From Labrys monachus (lineage in GTDB: Bacteria; Pseudomonadota; Alphaproteobacteria; Rhizobiales; Labraceae): 64,000 bases of DNA. The first letter of the stretch is position 1. Every line of letters begins with the position of its first letter. This document shows, piece after piece, positions 54,334 to 62,826 of this stretch. The stretch is from NCBI RefSeq assembly GCF_030814655.1, contig NZ_JAUSVK010000001.1, forward strand, positions 1,259,501 to 1,323,500, written 5' to 3'. Made by a program: the position numbers and the translations under genes. The notes under the pieces are model-generated. The model was not told the DNA's origin and made no database searches. It saw only the letters and a list, made by a program, of their open reading frames with translations.

Positions 54334-55776
54334 TCATCCTCCCGCGGTTTCGAGGTGGCGCTCGTCGAGGCGCGGGGCGGCGGCTTGCCGTTCCGTCGCC
54401 TCGCGGCGCTTCACCGCCTCGATGTCCCGATAGGCGTGGGCCGGATGGCTTTCGGGCAGATAAGGGCCTTCGCCGAACAGCTTCTCACGCAGCGTGCCCG
54501 GCCTGTAGGCGGTCGGGTAGGCGCCGCGCTTCTGCAATTCCGGCACCAGATGCGCCACGACGTCCTCGAAGCTCTCGGGCGTGACGGCATAGGCGAGGTT
54601 GAAGCCGTCGACGTCGGTCTCGTCCACCCACTCCTGCAGGATATCGGCGACGGTCGAGGGCGAGCCGACGAACACCGGACCGAGGCCGCCGACACCGCCC
54701 CAGCGCGCCAGCTCCTCGATGCTCCAGGTGCGGTCGCCGCCGGCGAAATGCTCGACCATGGAGACGATGGCATTGGTCTCCACCTTCTTCACCGAATCCG
54801 TCGGGGCGTATTGGCCGAAATCGATGCCGCTCCAGCCGGACAGGAACACGAGCGAGCCGTCATAGGAGGTATAGGACTGGTACTCCTCGAAGCGGGCCTG
54901 CGCCGCCGCGTCGCTCTCGCCGACGATCACGGTGGTGAGGTTGTAGACGAGGATCTTGCGGCGGTCGCGCCCGGCGGCGGCGGCCTGCCGGCGGATGTCG
55001 GCGACATAGGCGCGGAGCATCGGCTTGGTCGGCGCGGCGACGAAGACGCATTCGGCATGGCCGGCGGCGAAGGTCTTGCCCGGCCCCGAGGCGCCGGCCT
55101 GGTAGAGCACCGGCGTGCGCTGGGGCGAGGGCTCGCACAAATGATAGCCCGGCACCTCGAAGAACTTGCCCTTGTGGCCGATCTCGTGGACCTTGGCCGG
55201 ATCGGTGAAGATGCGGCGTTCGCGGTCGCGCAGCACCGCGCCTTCCTCCCAGCTGCCTTCCAGCAGCTTGTAGAGGACCTCGACATATTCGGCCGCGACC
55301 TCGTAGCGGTTGTCGTGGCGGCGCAGCCCGCCCTGACTGATGTTCTTGGCGCCGCTCTCGAGATAGGACGTCACGATGTTCCAGCCGACCCGCCCCTTGC
55401 TGTGGTGGTCGGCGGTCGCCAGCCTCCTGGCGAAGGTATAGGGATGCTCGAACGAGGTGGAGGCGGTGATGCCGATGCCCAGATGCTCGGTGGCGAGCGC
55501 GATGGGGGCGGCGAGCTGCAGCGGATCGTTGACCGGGATCTGGGCGGCCTGGTGGATGGCGTGATGGTTCGACCCCTTGTAGACGTCGTAATAGCCGATG
55601 ACGTCGGCGATGAAGATGCCGTCGAAAATGCCCTTTTCGAGCGTGCGTGCCAGATCCTGCCAATAATCGAGATCCTTGTAGGTCCAGGACTTGTCGCGGG
55701 GGTGCGCCCACAGGCCCGGTGACTGGTGGCCCACGCAATTCATGTCGAAGGCATTGAAGCGGATCTGGCGTGTCAT
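54334..55776 (-). CDS. LLM-class flavin-dependent monooxygenase, NtaA/SnaA/DszA type (copy 3)
   Basis: A 480-residue luciferase-fold monooxygenase. Family markers are IRFNAFDMNCVGHQSPGLWAHP, FDGIFIADVIGYYDVY, HPYTFARRLATADHHSKGRVGWNIVTS and PVLYQAGASGPGKTFAA. It is more distant from the tandem pair at 30427-33205 than those are from each other. It heads the Liv-type importer operon, so its substrate is probably the imported solute. FMNH2 must come from an unlinked reductase. The start gives MTRQIRFNAF; the recurring operator is centred 105 bases upstream. Confidence 0.9.
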   Translation of the reverse strand: MTRQIRFNAFDMNCVGHQSPGLWAHPRDKSWTYKDLDYWQDLARTLEKGIFDGIFIADVIGYYDVYKGSNHHAIHQAAQIPVNDPLQLAAPIALATEHLGIGITASTSFEHPYTFARRLATADHHSKGRVGWNIVTSYLESGAKNISQGGLRRHDNRYEVAAEYVEVLYKLLEGSWEEGAVLRDRERRIFTDPAKVHEIGHKGKFFEVPGYHLCEPSPQRTPVLYQAGASGPGKTFAAGHAECVFVAAPTKPMLRAYVADIRRQAAAAGRDRRKILVYNLTTVIVGESDAAAQARFEEYQSYTSYDGSLVFLSGWSGIDFGQYAPTDSVKKVETNAIVSMVEHFAGGDRTWSIEELARWGGVGGLGPVFVGSPSTVADILQEWVDETDVDGFNLAYAVTPESFEDVVAHLVPELQKRGAYPTAYRPGTLREKLFGEGPYLPESHPAHAYRDIEAVKRREATERQAAAPRLDERHLETAGG

Positions 55777-55871
55777 GGCGGCTTTCCAATCTCGATAGGG
55801 GTCGCGACGGCGGCCCGCCAAGGGAGAGCCGCGTCGGAAGTGGCGTTATAGAAGCGTCGCCCGAATTAAAT

Positions 55872-55890
55872 GTCCAGTATTTTTATAGAC
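55872..55890. promoter_or_regulatory. Recurring 19-bp operator, copy 5
   Basis: GTCCAGTATTTTTATAGAC lies in the divergent gap between the monooxygenase-importer operon and the DszC/SfnB-like gene. Its centre is 105 bases from one ATG and 104 from the other, so it is placed symmetrically to act on both. Confidence 0.68.
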
Positions 55891-55984
55891 AATATGTACA
55901 AAAATTCCGGATGGTGCTAGATCGGCTTTCACGGTTTCCGGCCACTGCCGGCGACGAAGGTGAAACGCCAAGAGAATCAAAGAC

Positions 55985-57208
55985 ATGACGCAGATCGGTT
56001 CGGTGTGGGGCGGCGGCCCCGGCGATGGATACGAAGCCCTGGCGCGGCGTTTTCGTCCGATTTTTCAGCGCATCCGCGAGGGGGCCGTCGAGCGGGAGCT
56101 GAGCCGGACCCTGCCGCACGAGCCGATCGCCTGGCTCAAGGAGGCCCGGTTCGGAGCCCTGCGCGTGCCGCGGGCGGACGGGGGCTCCGGCGCGACGCTG
56201 CCGGAGCTCTTCAACCTCCTCATCGAGCTTTCGGAAGCCGATTCGAACGTCACCCAGGCGCTGCGCGCGCATTTCGGCTTCGCCGAGGATATCGTCAATT
56301 CGCGTTCGCCTGCGCGCCGCGCCCGCTGGCTGCCGCGCCTCCTCGACGGCGAGACCACCGGCAGCGCATGGACCGAGACCGGGCAGGCCAAGCAGGCTGC
56401 CTTCGCCACGACGGTGACCCGCGCGGCGGACCGGGCGAGCGTCACCGGCTCCAAATATTACACCACCGGCTCGCTGTTCGCCGACTGGATCGATATCGGC
56501 GCGAGCGGCGAGGACGGGCAATCGCTGTCCGCCGTCGTGTCGCGCCATGCCCCCGGCGTGAACGTCGTCGACGACTGGGACGGCTTCGGCCAGATCCTGA
56601 CCGCGAGCGGCACGACGGTCTTCGCCGAGGCACCGGTGGCGCCCGAGGACGTGGTGGTGGACGAGGACCGCTTCCGCTATTCGGCCGCCTTCTACCAGCT
56701 CGTGCATCTCGCCACGCTGGCGGGCATCGGCCGCGCGGCCGCCAACGACGTCGCCAAGGCCGTCGGCGAGCGGCGGCGCAGCTACACCAACGCGCCGGCG
56801 CCGCTTCCGTCCCAGGATGCGCAGGTCCTGCAGGTCGTGGGCCGCGTGCGCGGCGCGGCCTATTCGGCGGGCGCGATCGTCCTCAAGGCGGCCGAGGCGC
56901 TGCAGCGCGCCTTCGACCAGCGCTTCGCCGGCGACGAGGCGGCGGAAGAGCAGGCCAATGCCATCGCGGAGCTCGAAGTGGCGCAGGCCCAGACCGTGGT
57001 CTCCAACCTGATCCTCGACGCCGTCACCCTGCTGTTCGATGCGCTCGGCGCTTCCGCCACCCGGCGCGCCGCGGCCTTCGACCGCTATTGGCGCAATGCG
57101 CGGACGCTGTCCTCGCACAATCCGCGCATCTACAAGGACCGCATCGTCGGGGATTTCGCGGTCAACGGCACCCCGCCGCCCTATCAGTGGCGCATCGGCG
57201 AGGCGTGA
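55985..57208 (+). CDS. Acyl-CoA-dehydrogenase-fold flavoprotein, SfnB/DszC-like monooxygenase
   Basis: A 407-residue protein with the acyl-CoA dehydrogenase fold. It has GSAWTETGQ in the flavin-contact position and the DszC/SfnB-type C-terminal segment YWRNARTLSSHNPRIYKDRIVG, instead of the catalytic glutamate region of true dehydrogenases. Such proteins are FMNH2-dependent S- or N-oxygenases (DszC) or sulfur-acquisition proteins (SfnB). It is divergent from a DszA-type monooxygenase with a shared operator, the pair of families that together cleave organosulfur compounds in the Dsz pathway. Confidence 0.86.
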   Translation: MTQIGSVWGGGPGDGYEALARRFRPIFQRIREGAVERELSRTLPHEPIAWLKEARFGALRVPRADGGSGATLPELFNLLIELSEADSNVTQALRAHFGFAEDIVNSRSPARRARWLPRLLDGETTGSAWTETGQAKQAAFATTVTRAADRASVTGSKYYTTGSLFADWIDIGASGEDGQSLSAVVSRHAPGVNVVDDWDGFGQILTASGTTVFAEAPVAPEDVVVDEDRFRYSAAFYQLVHLATLAGIGRAAANDVAKAVGERRRSYTNAPAPLPSQDAQVLQVVGRVRGAAYSAGAIVLKAAEALQRAFDQRFAGDEAAEEQANAIAELEVAQAQTVVSNLILDAVTLLFDALGASATRRAAAFDRYWRNARTLSSHNPRIYKDRIVGDFAVNGTPPPYQWRIGEA

Positions 57209-57228
57209 GCCGGCAGAACTTGCCGGCT
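57208..57228 (+). terminator. Hairpin at the end of the SfnB/DszC-like gene
   Basis: Perfect eight-base arms AGCCGGCA (57208-57215) and TGCCGGCT (57221-57228) begin in the stop codon. No T tract follows, so it may be an imperfect terminator or a mRNA 3' stabiliser. Confidence 0.5.
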
Positions 57229-57419
57229 ACGTCCATGCCGGGTGGAAAGGCAACTCGACAATCACCGGCATCCACCCTTAAATAGGGCAAAGGCCGGCAT
57301 CCCCCGTCCTCCCGCGGATGCCCTGCGCATGCGATGGAAGGGAAGGAGCGGCGAGGCGAGGAAATGGCGGAGCGGCCGCGCGGGGAGTGATCTCCGCGGC
57401 CGGGAGCGGGGTGCGTGGC

Positions 57420-59081
57420 ATGACGATCGGAATGGCCGAGATGGAGAGATCGGCTCCGGCCGGCGAAGAGGACTTCCTTCGCCGCCGCGCCGCCAACCAC
57501 GTGCCGCTGTCGCCCTTGTCCTTCCTGCGCCGGGCCGCGGCCGCCCATCCGGACCGGATCGCCGTCGTCTATGGCCAGCGGCGCCGCAGCTGGGCCGAGA
57601 CGGAAGCGCGGGTCAGGCGGCTCGCCTCGGCCCTGGAGGCGCTGGGCATCGGCCGCGGCGACACCGTGGCGGTGATGGCAGCCAACACGCCGGAACTCTA
57701 CGAGGCCCATTTCGGCGTCCCCATGGCGGGCGCCGTGCTGTCGGCCCTGAACATCCGGCTCGATGCGGCGACGATCGCCTATATCCTCGAGCACAGCGAG
57801 GCGAAGGTCCTCCTCACCGACACGGATTTTTCGGACACCATGAAGGCGGCGCTGGCGATGCTGGCGCAGCCGCCGGTCGTCATCGACATCATCGACCCCG
57901 TCGCCGAGGGCGAGCGGCTCGGCCGCATGGACTATGAGGCGCTGCTCGAAACCGGCGATCCTCACCGCAGCTTCCCCGGCCCCGGCGACGAATGGGATGC
58001 GATCAGCCTGAACTACACCTCAGGAACCACCGGACGGCCGAAGGGCGTGCTCTATCACCACAGGGGCGCCTATCTCAACGCCGTCGGCAACATCCTCGAA
58101 TGGGACATGGGCGAGCGGCCCGTCTATCTGTGGACGCTGCCGATGTTCCATTGCAACGGCTGGTGCTTCCCCTGGACGATGGCGGCCAAGGCCGGCACCA
58201 GCGTCTGCCTGCGCAAGGTCACCGCGCGCGGCATCTACCAGGCGCTCGCGGAAGAAGGCGTCGATCATCTCTGCGGAGCACCGATCGTGCTGAAGATGAT
58301 CATCGAGGCGGCGCCGGACGAGCAGCGTGCCTTCGCCCCCGGCTGCAAGGTGATGACCGCGGGTGCCGCCCCGCCTGCCGCCGTGCTGGAGGGGATGCAG
58401 AAGAAGGGCTTCGCGGTCACGCATACCTACGGCCTGACCGAGACCTACGGCCCCGCGACGAGCTGCGCCTGGCGCGAGGAATGGAACGAGCTGCCGCTCG
58501 AAGAGCAGGCGGCCAGGAAGGCGCGCCAGGGCCTGACCTATATCGTCAACGAGGAGGTGGTCGTCATCGATCCGCAGACCGGCCTTCCCGTCCCGCGCGA
58601 TGGCCGCACGCTCGGCGAGATCCGCTTCCGCGGCAACATCGTCATGAAGGGCTATCTCAAGGACGCCGCGGCGACCGAAGCTGCCTTTGCCGGCGGCAGG
58701 TTCCGGTCCGGCGACCTGGCGGTCTGCCACCCCGACGGCTATGTGCAGATCAAGGACAGGCTGAAGGACATCATCATCTGCGGCGGCGAGAACATTTCCT
58801 CGATCGAGGTCGAGGACGCGATCTCGCACCACCCGGCCGTCTATGCCGTCGCCGTGGTGGCGCTGCCCGACGAGAAATGGGGCGAGGTGCCCTGCGCCTT
58901 CATCGAAGTCGCGCCCTCGTCCGTCCCGCCGACGCCGGCGGAGATCATCGCCTTCGCGCGGGAGCGCCTGGCCCATTTCAAATGTCCCAAGCGCGTCGTC
59001 TTCACGACGCTGCCGAGGACTTCGACCGGCAAGGTGCAGAAGCGCGTGCTGCGCGACGGCATCGCGGCCGGGCAGAGCTGA
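57420..59081 (+). CDS. Acyl-CoA synthetase (AMP-forming, AlkK/FadD-like)
   Basis: A 553-residue ANL-superfamily ligase that activates a carboxylate to its CoA thioester via an acyl-adenylate. The phosphate-binding loop YTSGTTGRPKG is at 199-209, the A5 motif is THTYGLTETYGP, the A7 motif FRSGDLAV, and the A10 lysine is in TGKVQKR near the C-terminus. The segment LWTLPMFHCNGWCF is typical of AlkK-like and methylmercaptopropionate-CoA-ligase-like members. Substrate length is not readable. The ATG at 57420 is preferred; the frame is open to 57318. It is followed by a crotonase-fold gene. Confidence 0.9.
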   Translation: MTIGMAEMERSAPAGEEDFLRRRAANHVPLSPLSFLRRAAAAHPDRIAVVYGQRRRSWAETEARVRRLASALEALGIGRGDTVAVMAANTPELYEAHFGVPMAGAVLSALNIRLDAATIAYILEHSEAKVLLTDTDFSDTMKAALAMLAQPPVVIDIIDPVAEGERLGRMDYEALLETGDPHRSFPGPGDEWDAISLNYTSGTTGRPKGVLYHHRGAYLNAVGNILEWDMGERPVYLWTLPMFHCNGWCFPWTMAAKAGTSVCLRKVTARGIYQALAEEGVDHLCGAPIVLKMIIEAAPDEQRAFAPGCKVMTAGAAPPAAVLEGMQKKGFAVTHTYGLTETYGPATSCAWREEWNELPLEEQAARKARQGLTYIVNEEVVVIDPQTGLPVPRDGRTLGEIRFRGNIVMKGYLKDAAATEAAFAGGRFRSGDLAVCHPDGYVQIKDRLKDIIICGGENISSIEVEDAISHHPAVYAVAVVALPDEKWGEVPCAFIEVAPSSVPPTPAEIIAFARERLAHFKCPKRVVFTTLPRTSTGKVQKRVLRDGIAAGQS

Positions 59082-59134
59082 CGGGCGGATATGCCGCCGC
59101 AGGCGGGACGTTGAACGAGCAGGGAGTGCAGGCG

Positions 59135-59947
59135 ATGGCGGAAGGCGTGGCGCGGAGCGATCCCGGGGCGGAGACGTCGGAGCGGCCGGTGCTGGTCGAC
59201 AGCGCCGACGGCATCACCCGGCTCACCCTCAATCGTCCGGCGCAGTTCAATGCGCTGTCGGAGGAGATGCTCGCGGCGCTGAAGACGGCGCTCGACGATA
59301 TCGCCGCCGACGGCGCAGTGCGCTGCGTCGTCCTCGCCGGAGCCGGGAAGGCCTTCTGTGCCGGCCACGATCTCCGGCAGATGATGGCGCATGACGGCAA
59401 GGCTTATTTCAAGGCCCTGTTCGAACAATGCAGCACCGTCATGCAGGCGATCAGGGCCCTGCCGGTGCCGGTGATCGCGCAGGTCCAGGGCGTCGCGACC
59501 GCGGCGGGATGCCAGCTGGTGGCGGCCTGCGACCTCGCAGTGGCCGCCTCGAGCGCGCGTCTGGCGGTGTCCGGCATCAATCTCGGGCTGTTCTGCTCGA
59601 CGCCCGCCGTGGCGTTGTCGCGCAACGTGGCGCCGAAGGCGGCCTTCGACATGCTGTTCACCGGCCGTTTCATCACGGCGGCGCGCGCCCTCGAACTCGG
59701 TCTCGTCAACGCGGTGGCCGAGGATGACGGGCTGGAAGCGGCCGTCCGCGACTATACCTCGGCGATCGCGGCCAAGAGCGCCGCGGCGGTGCGGCTCGGC
59801 AAGCAGATGTTCTATGCGCAGCGCGCCATGCCGCTGGACGAGGCCTACCGCTTCGCCGGGGAGGTGATGGCGGACAACATGATGCTCGCCGACGCGCAGG
59901 AGGGGATCGGCGCCTTCCTGAACAAGGGCCGGCCTGCCAAGCCGTGA
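59135..59947 (+). CDS. Crotonase-fold protein, ECHDC3-like (catalytic glutamates absent)
   Basis: A 270-residue enoyl-CoA hydratase/isomerase-family protein. The oxyanion-hole segments CAGHDLRQMM and GVATAAGCQLVAACDLAVA are present. The two glutamates of classical hydratases appear to be missing: Gln replaces Glu in GCQLVAACD, and SGINLGLFCSTP lacks the second. This pattern matches the ECHDC3 subgroup, so hydratase activity should not be assumed. The ATG at 59135 follows GGGAG. The gene is 53 bases after the synthetase and probably co-transcribed. Confidence 0.86.
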   Translation: MAEGVARSDPGAETSERPVLVDSADGITRLTLNRPAQFNALSEEMLAALKTALDDIAADGAVRCVVLAGAGKAFCAGHDLRQMMAHDGKAYFKALFEQCSTVMQAIRALPVPVIAQVQGVATAAGCQLVAACDLAVAASSARLAVSGINLGLFCSTPAVALSRNVAPKAAFDMLFTGRFITAARALELGLVNAVAEDDGLEAAVRDYTSAIAAKSAAAVRLGKQMFYAQRAMPLDEAYRFAGEVMADNMMLADAQEGIGAFLNKGRPAKP

Positions 59948-59971
59948 CCGGCCGGGCAGCGGGGCTCTCCT

Positions 59972-61558
59972 TCAGAGCTTCGGATTGCCGTCCGGATTCG
60001 AATCGGCGGCAGGCGTCGGCCTCCGGGCATGGATCGCCTTGACCGCCGAGACCGGCAGGGTGTCGGCAAGGCCCGCCGGCCGGGGATAGGCCTCCTTCGT
60101 CTCGTCGACCCGGTTCCACCATCCGCCGCCGAGCGCCTGCAGCAGCGCCGCGGTGTCCTCGAAGCGGGCAGCCTGCGCCTTGACGAGGCCGGTCCGCGCC
60201 GCGAGCGCCGTCTGCTCGGCATTCAGCATGGTGATGTAGTTGGTGGCGCCGGCCTTGTATTCCGCCCGCGCGATCTTGAGGCTGTCGTCGGCAGCGCTCT
60301 GCGCATCGGCCTGCGCCTTGAGGGCTTCGGCGTCATATTGCACCGCCTTGATCGAATCCGCGACATTCTCGAAGGCGGTGATCACGGTCGACTTGTATTG
60401 CTGCGTGGCCTGGTCCAGCGCGGCGCTCGCCGCCTCCTTGCGGTGGTAGAGCGTGCCGCCGTCGAAGAGGGGGGCCGTGACGCCGCCCGCGAGATTCCAG
60501 ACCAGGGTCTGCGAATTGAAGAGCTGGTCGAACTTCAGCGACTCCGCGCCGCCGCCGGCGGACAGGGTGATCTGCGGCAGCATGTTCGCCAGGGACACGC
60601 CGACTTCGGCGCTGGCCTGGTGGAGGCGGCTCTCCGCCTGGCGGATGTCGGGCCGTTGCCGCACGAGGCGGGCCGGCACGCTGACCGGCAGATGGGCCGG
60701 CAGGGTAAGCCCGTCCAGGCTCACCGCCTCGCCATTGTCCTGGCTCGGAAAACGGCCGAGATAGGCCATCAGCTGGTCGCGCTGCTGCGCGCGGGCCTTC
60801 AGGAGCGGCGGCAGCGTCGCCAGCGTCTGGGCGAGTTCGGCCTTTTCGGAGGCGATATCGGCCTGGCCGATCGCGCCGAGATTATATTCGACCTGAAGGC
60901 CCTTGAGCTGCTCGCGCTGCGAATCGGCGATCTCCCGCGTGACCTTGATCTGCGCCACGAGCGAGGCGTCGTTGATCGCGGCCGTCACCACATTCGCGGT
61001 CAGCGCGAGATAGGTGGCCTCGAGCTGGAACTGCGCGGTCTCCGTCGCGGCGTCGGTCGCCTCGATGGACCGTGCCGTCCCGCCGAAGACGTCCGGCACG
61101 TAGGAGACCGCGGCGGTCGAGTTGAAGAGGTTGAAGTCGACCGGCGGCGTGTTCTCGCCGAGTTCCGCGCCCGAGATCTGTTCGCGCTTTACCGACTGGC
61201 TGGTGCTGGCCTGCGGAAACAGGCTGCCGCGGCCGGCCAGCGCGATCTCCCGTGCCTGCCGCAATGCCGCCTGCGCCGCCTTCAGGTCGGGATGGTTACG
61301 GATCGCCTCCTCGACCAGCGCATTGATCTGCTTGGAATGATACAGCCGCCACCATTGGCCCGGAATGTCGCGGCCGGTGGCGAAGGCCTGGGCATTGCCG
61401 CGGGGAATATCGGTGCCTCTGGCCGTCGCCAGCAGCGAGTCCCTGGTGTATCCGGAAACCTGCGGTGCACCGGGCGGAGCGAAATCCGGGCCGACGGCAC
61501 AACCTGTCACGGTCAATGCAACGGCTGTACCTGCAAAGGCTTTCGCAGCCGATGTCAA
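59972..61558 (-). CDS. Outer-membrane efflux lipoprotein, NodT family (orphan)
   Basis: A 528-residue TolC-like outer-membrane factor with a lipoprotein signal and lipobox VTGC (cysteine near residue 20), then CAVGPDFAPP and two OEP repeats, as in NodT/OprM. I set the start at TTG 61558 because GGGGAGGA lies five bases upstream and the protein then opens MTSAAKAFAG, a clean lipoprotein leader. The ATG at 61573 overlaps that ribosome site, and the frame to 61684 has no site at all. No inner-membrane pump or adaptor gene is adjacent. Palindromes at 61711 and 61769 lie in its promoter region. Confidence 0.87.
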   Translation of the reverse strand: MTSAAKAFAGTAVALTVTGCAVGPDFAPPGAPQVSGYTRDSLLATARGTDIPRGNAQAFATGRDIPGQWWRLYHSKQINALVEEAIRNHPDLKAAQAALRQAREIALAGRGSLFPQASTSQSVKREQISGAELGENTPPVDFNLFNSTAAVSYVPDVFGGTARSIEATDAATETAQFQLEATYLALTANVVTAAINDASLVAQIKVTREIADSQREQLKGLQVEYNLGAIGQADIASEKAELAQTLATLPPLLKARAQQRDQLMAYLGRFPSQDNGEAVSLDGLTLPAHLPVSVPARLVRQRPDIRQAESRLHQASAEVGVSLANMLPQITLSAGGGAESLKFDQLFNSQTLVWNLAGGVTAPLFDGGTLYHRKEAASAALDQATQQYKSTVITAFENVADSIKAVQYDAEALKAQADAQSAADDSLKIARAEYKAGATNYITMLNAEQTALAARTGLVKAQAARFEDTAALLQALGGGWWNRVDETKEAYPRPAGLADTLPVSAVKAIHARRPTPAADSNPDGNPKL

Positions 61559-61710
61559 TAGTTCCTCCCCCATGCGGCGGTTGTAGAGCAGTTTCGTCAG
61601 GAGAAAGGCTTGCGTTTTATCGATCTTCCATGTCGTGTAAGTTTTGTGGCGGGAAGGGAATACAATCGAAGGTTGTTCTGACACGAGATCGCACCGAGTT
61701 TTGCGTAGAA

Positions 61711-61726
61711 GTTAATCCGCATTAAC
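61711..61726. promoter_or_regulatory. Palindrome upstream of the efflux gene
   Basis: GTTAAT-CCGC-ATTAAC is a perfect inverted repeat about 150 bases upstream of the efflux gene start, a reasonable operator position for the minus-strand promoter. Confidence 0.45.
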
Positions 61727-61768
61727 CCTAATCTGTAGCGAACGGCGTGGCGACGTCAAGTGCCGACT

Positions 61769-61782
61769 GAACCGTTCGGTTC
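61769..61782. promoter_or_regulatory. TetR-type operator candidate upstream of the efflux gene
   Basis: GAACCG-TT-CGGTTC, followed at once by another CGGTTT half site. Palindromes of this shape are commonly bound by TetR-family repressors of efflux genes. No such regulator is adjacent in the window. Confidence 0.4.
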
Positions 61783-62127
61783 GGTTTGGATCCGCGTTCC
61801 GGACGACCTTTCGCCGCATCGCCCTGCCGGGCCAGCTTGCCCGTCCGGCTGCGCTCGCCCGTATTCTTCCGTCCGCGGGATTGCCGCTGCGGTTGCGTCC
61901 GCCGGTAACCCGGTGGCGTGCGGGTCATGAAATCTGCGTGAGCAATAGATTTGGCCGACGCGGCGGTCCAACCTCCGCCCCTCCCGCAATTGAAATGTCT
62001 CCGCCCCTCGGGCCCGGCGTGCCGGTGGGTCGAGACACCGGAAGTAGCTTCAAATTTCGATTGGTCACCGCCCTTTGTCCAAAGGCTGCTCAGGTCTTTT
62101 ATAGCTGGCTTCTATTGCACGAATGTC

Positions 62128-62155
62128 ACCGAGGGGCGGCAAACCCCGGTTTTTT
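62128..62155 (+). terminator. Rho-independent terminator
   Basis: ACC-GA-GGGG pairs with CCCC-GGT across a seven-base loop and is followed by a run of six T on the plus strand. No plus-strand gene ends upstream, so it may terminate a small untranslated RNA. A possible promoter (TTGTCC, 17 bases, TTTATA) lies about 50 bases before it. Confidence 0.55.
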
Positions 62156-62826
62156 GACGTGAATAGCACAATCCTGGACTGAGTATTTATTGCTCTCCGG
62201 CAGGCGCGTGGAGACTTTGTCAACACGCTGTATACAGAAATATGCTTGCGCTGCAGCAATCGGCATGGGGCTTCGAGAACAATTCGGCGACCCAGCCGGG
62301 TTTTGGAATATCGTTGACAAAGATAAACATAATTTCCTGTAGAAAAGGCGCCCTATACTGTCTATAAGTGCTTACCGCGAGGTGGGGACGAGGGGTGTGA
62401 TGTCGGCGAGGAGGCCATCCGTTCGGTGCGGCGATTGCCTGTATCTTCAATTCACAAGAGGCCGATGGCCGCGGCTTCCGAGCCGGGCCGCCATGGCATG
62501 ACCCTGGTTTCGAATGGAGGGAGGCCCCCTCCGCAGCGCGTTCCGAGTGCCTTTGTGAGGGGGCATCGGGGCGTGCGGCAAAAGCCGCCGGTAGGGTACC
62601 CCGTCGCGCGATCGTGGGGTGGGGGGCGTGCTGACCTCGAATCGGCGCCGCGAGCCGGGCCGGACGAGTGCGGGCATGTCCGGGGCCGTGCTGTCTCCGA
62701 GATCCTTACTGGCCGGGCCGCGATGGTTCGTCCTTGCCAACGCGACGGGCCGAGCGCCCGACGCCTCCCGACAAATCGCTGTCGGCGCTCCGAGCGCGCC
62801 GACCCTGAGAACCCAAGAGACCCGTC

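Larger units (their letters stand above)
61559..62826. other. 1.27-kb stretch without a convincing gene
   Basis: Open frames here are short, mutually overlapping and unlike proteins. The region is patchy in composition: GC-rich near 61800-62050 and 62400-62800, and AT-rich from 62060 to 62370. It holds two operator-like palindromes near the efflux gene, a terminator at 62128-62155, the self-complementary CTGTATACAG (62228-62237), and a weak partial copy of the recurring operator near 62355. Confidence 0.5.

Noticed and set aside
53530-55722. 730-codon open frame on the plus strand
   Set aside because: It is antisense to LivG and the third LLM monooxygenase. No recognisable motif.
61728-61928. 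66-codon basic open frame
   Set aside because: Low-complexity Arg/Gly-rich translation overlapping the palindrome at 61769; no ribosome site and no reason to think it is expressed.
62228-62237. Self-complementary CTGTATACAG
   Set aside because: The shape suits a GntR-type operator, but the nearest plus-strand gene is almost 600 bases away and no GntR gene is present.
62350-62372. Possible sixth copy of the recurring operator
   Set aside because: Only one half (GTCTATAA) matches; the second arm is absent, so it was not counted.
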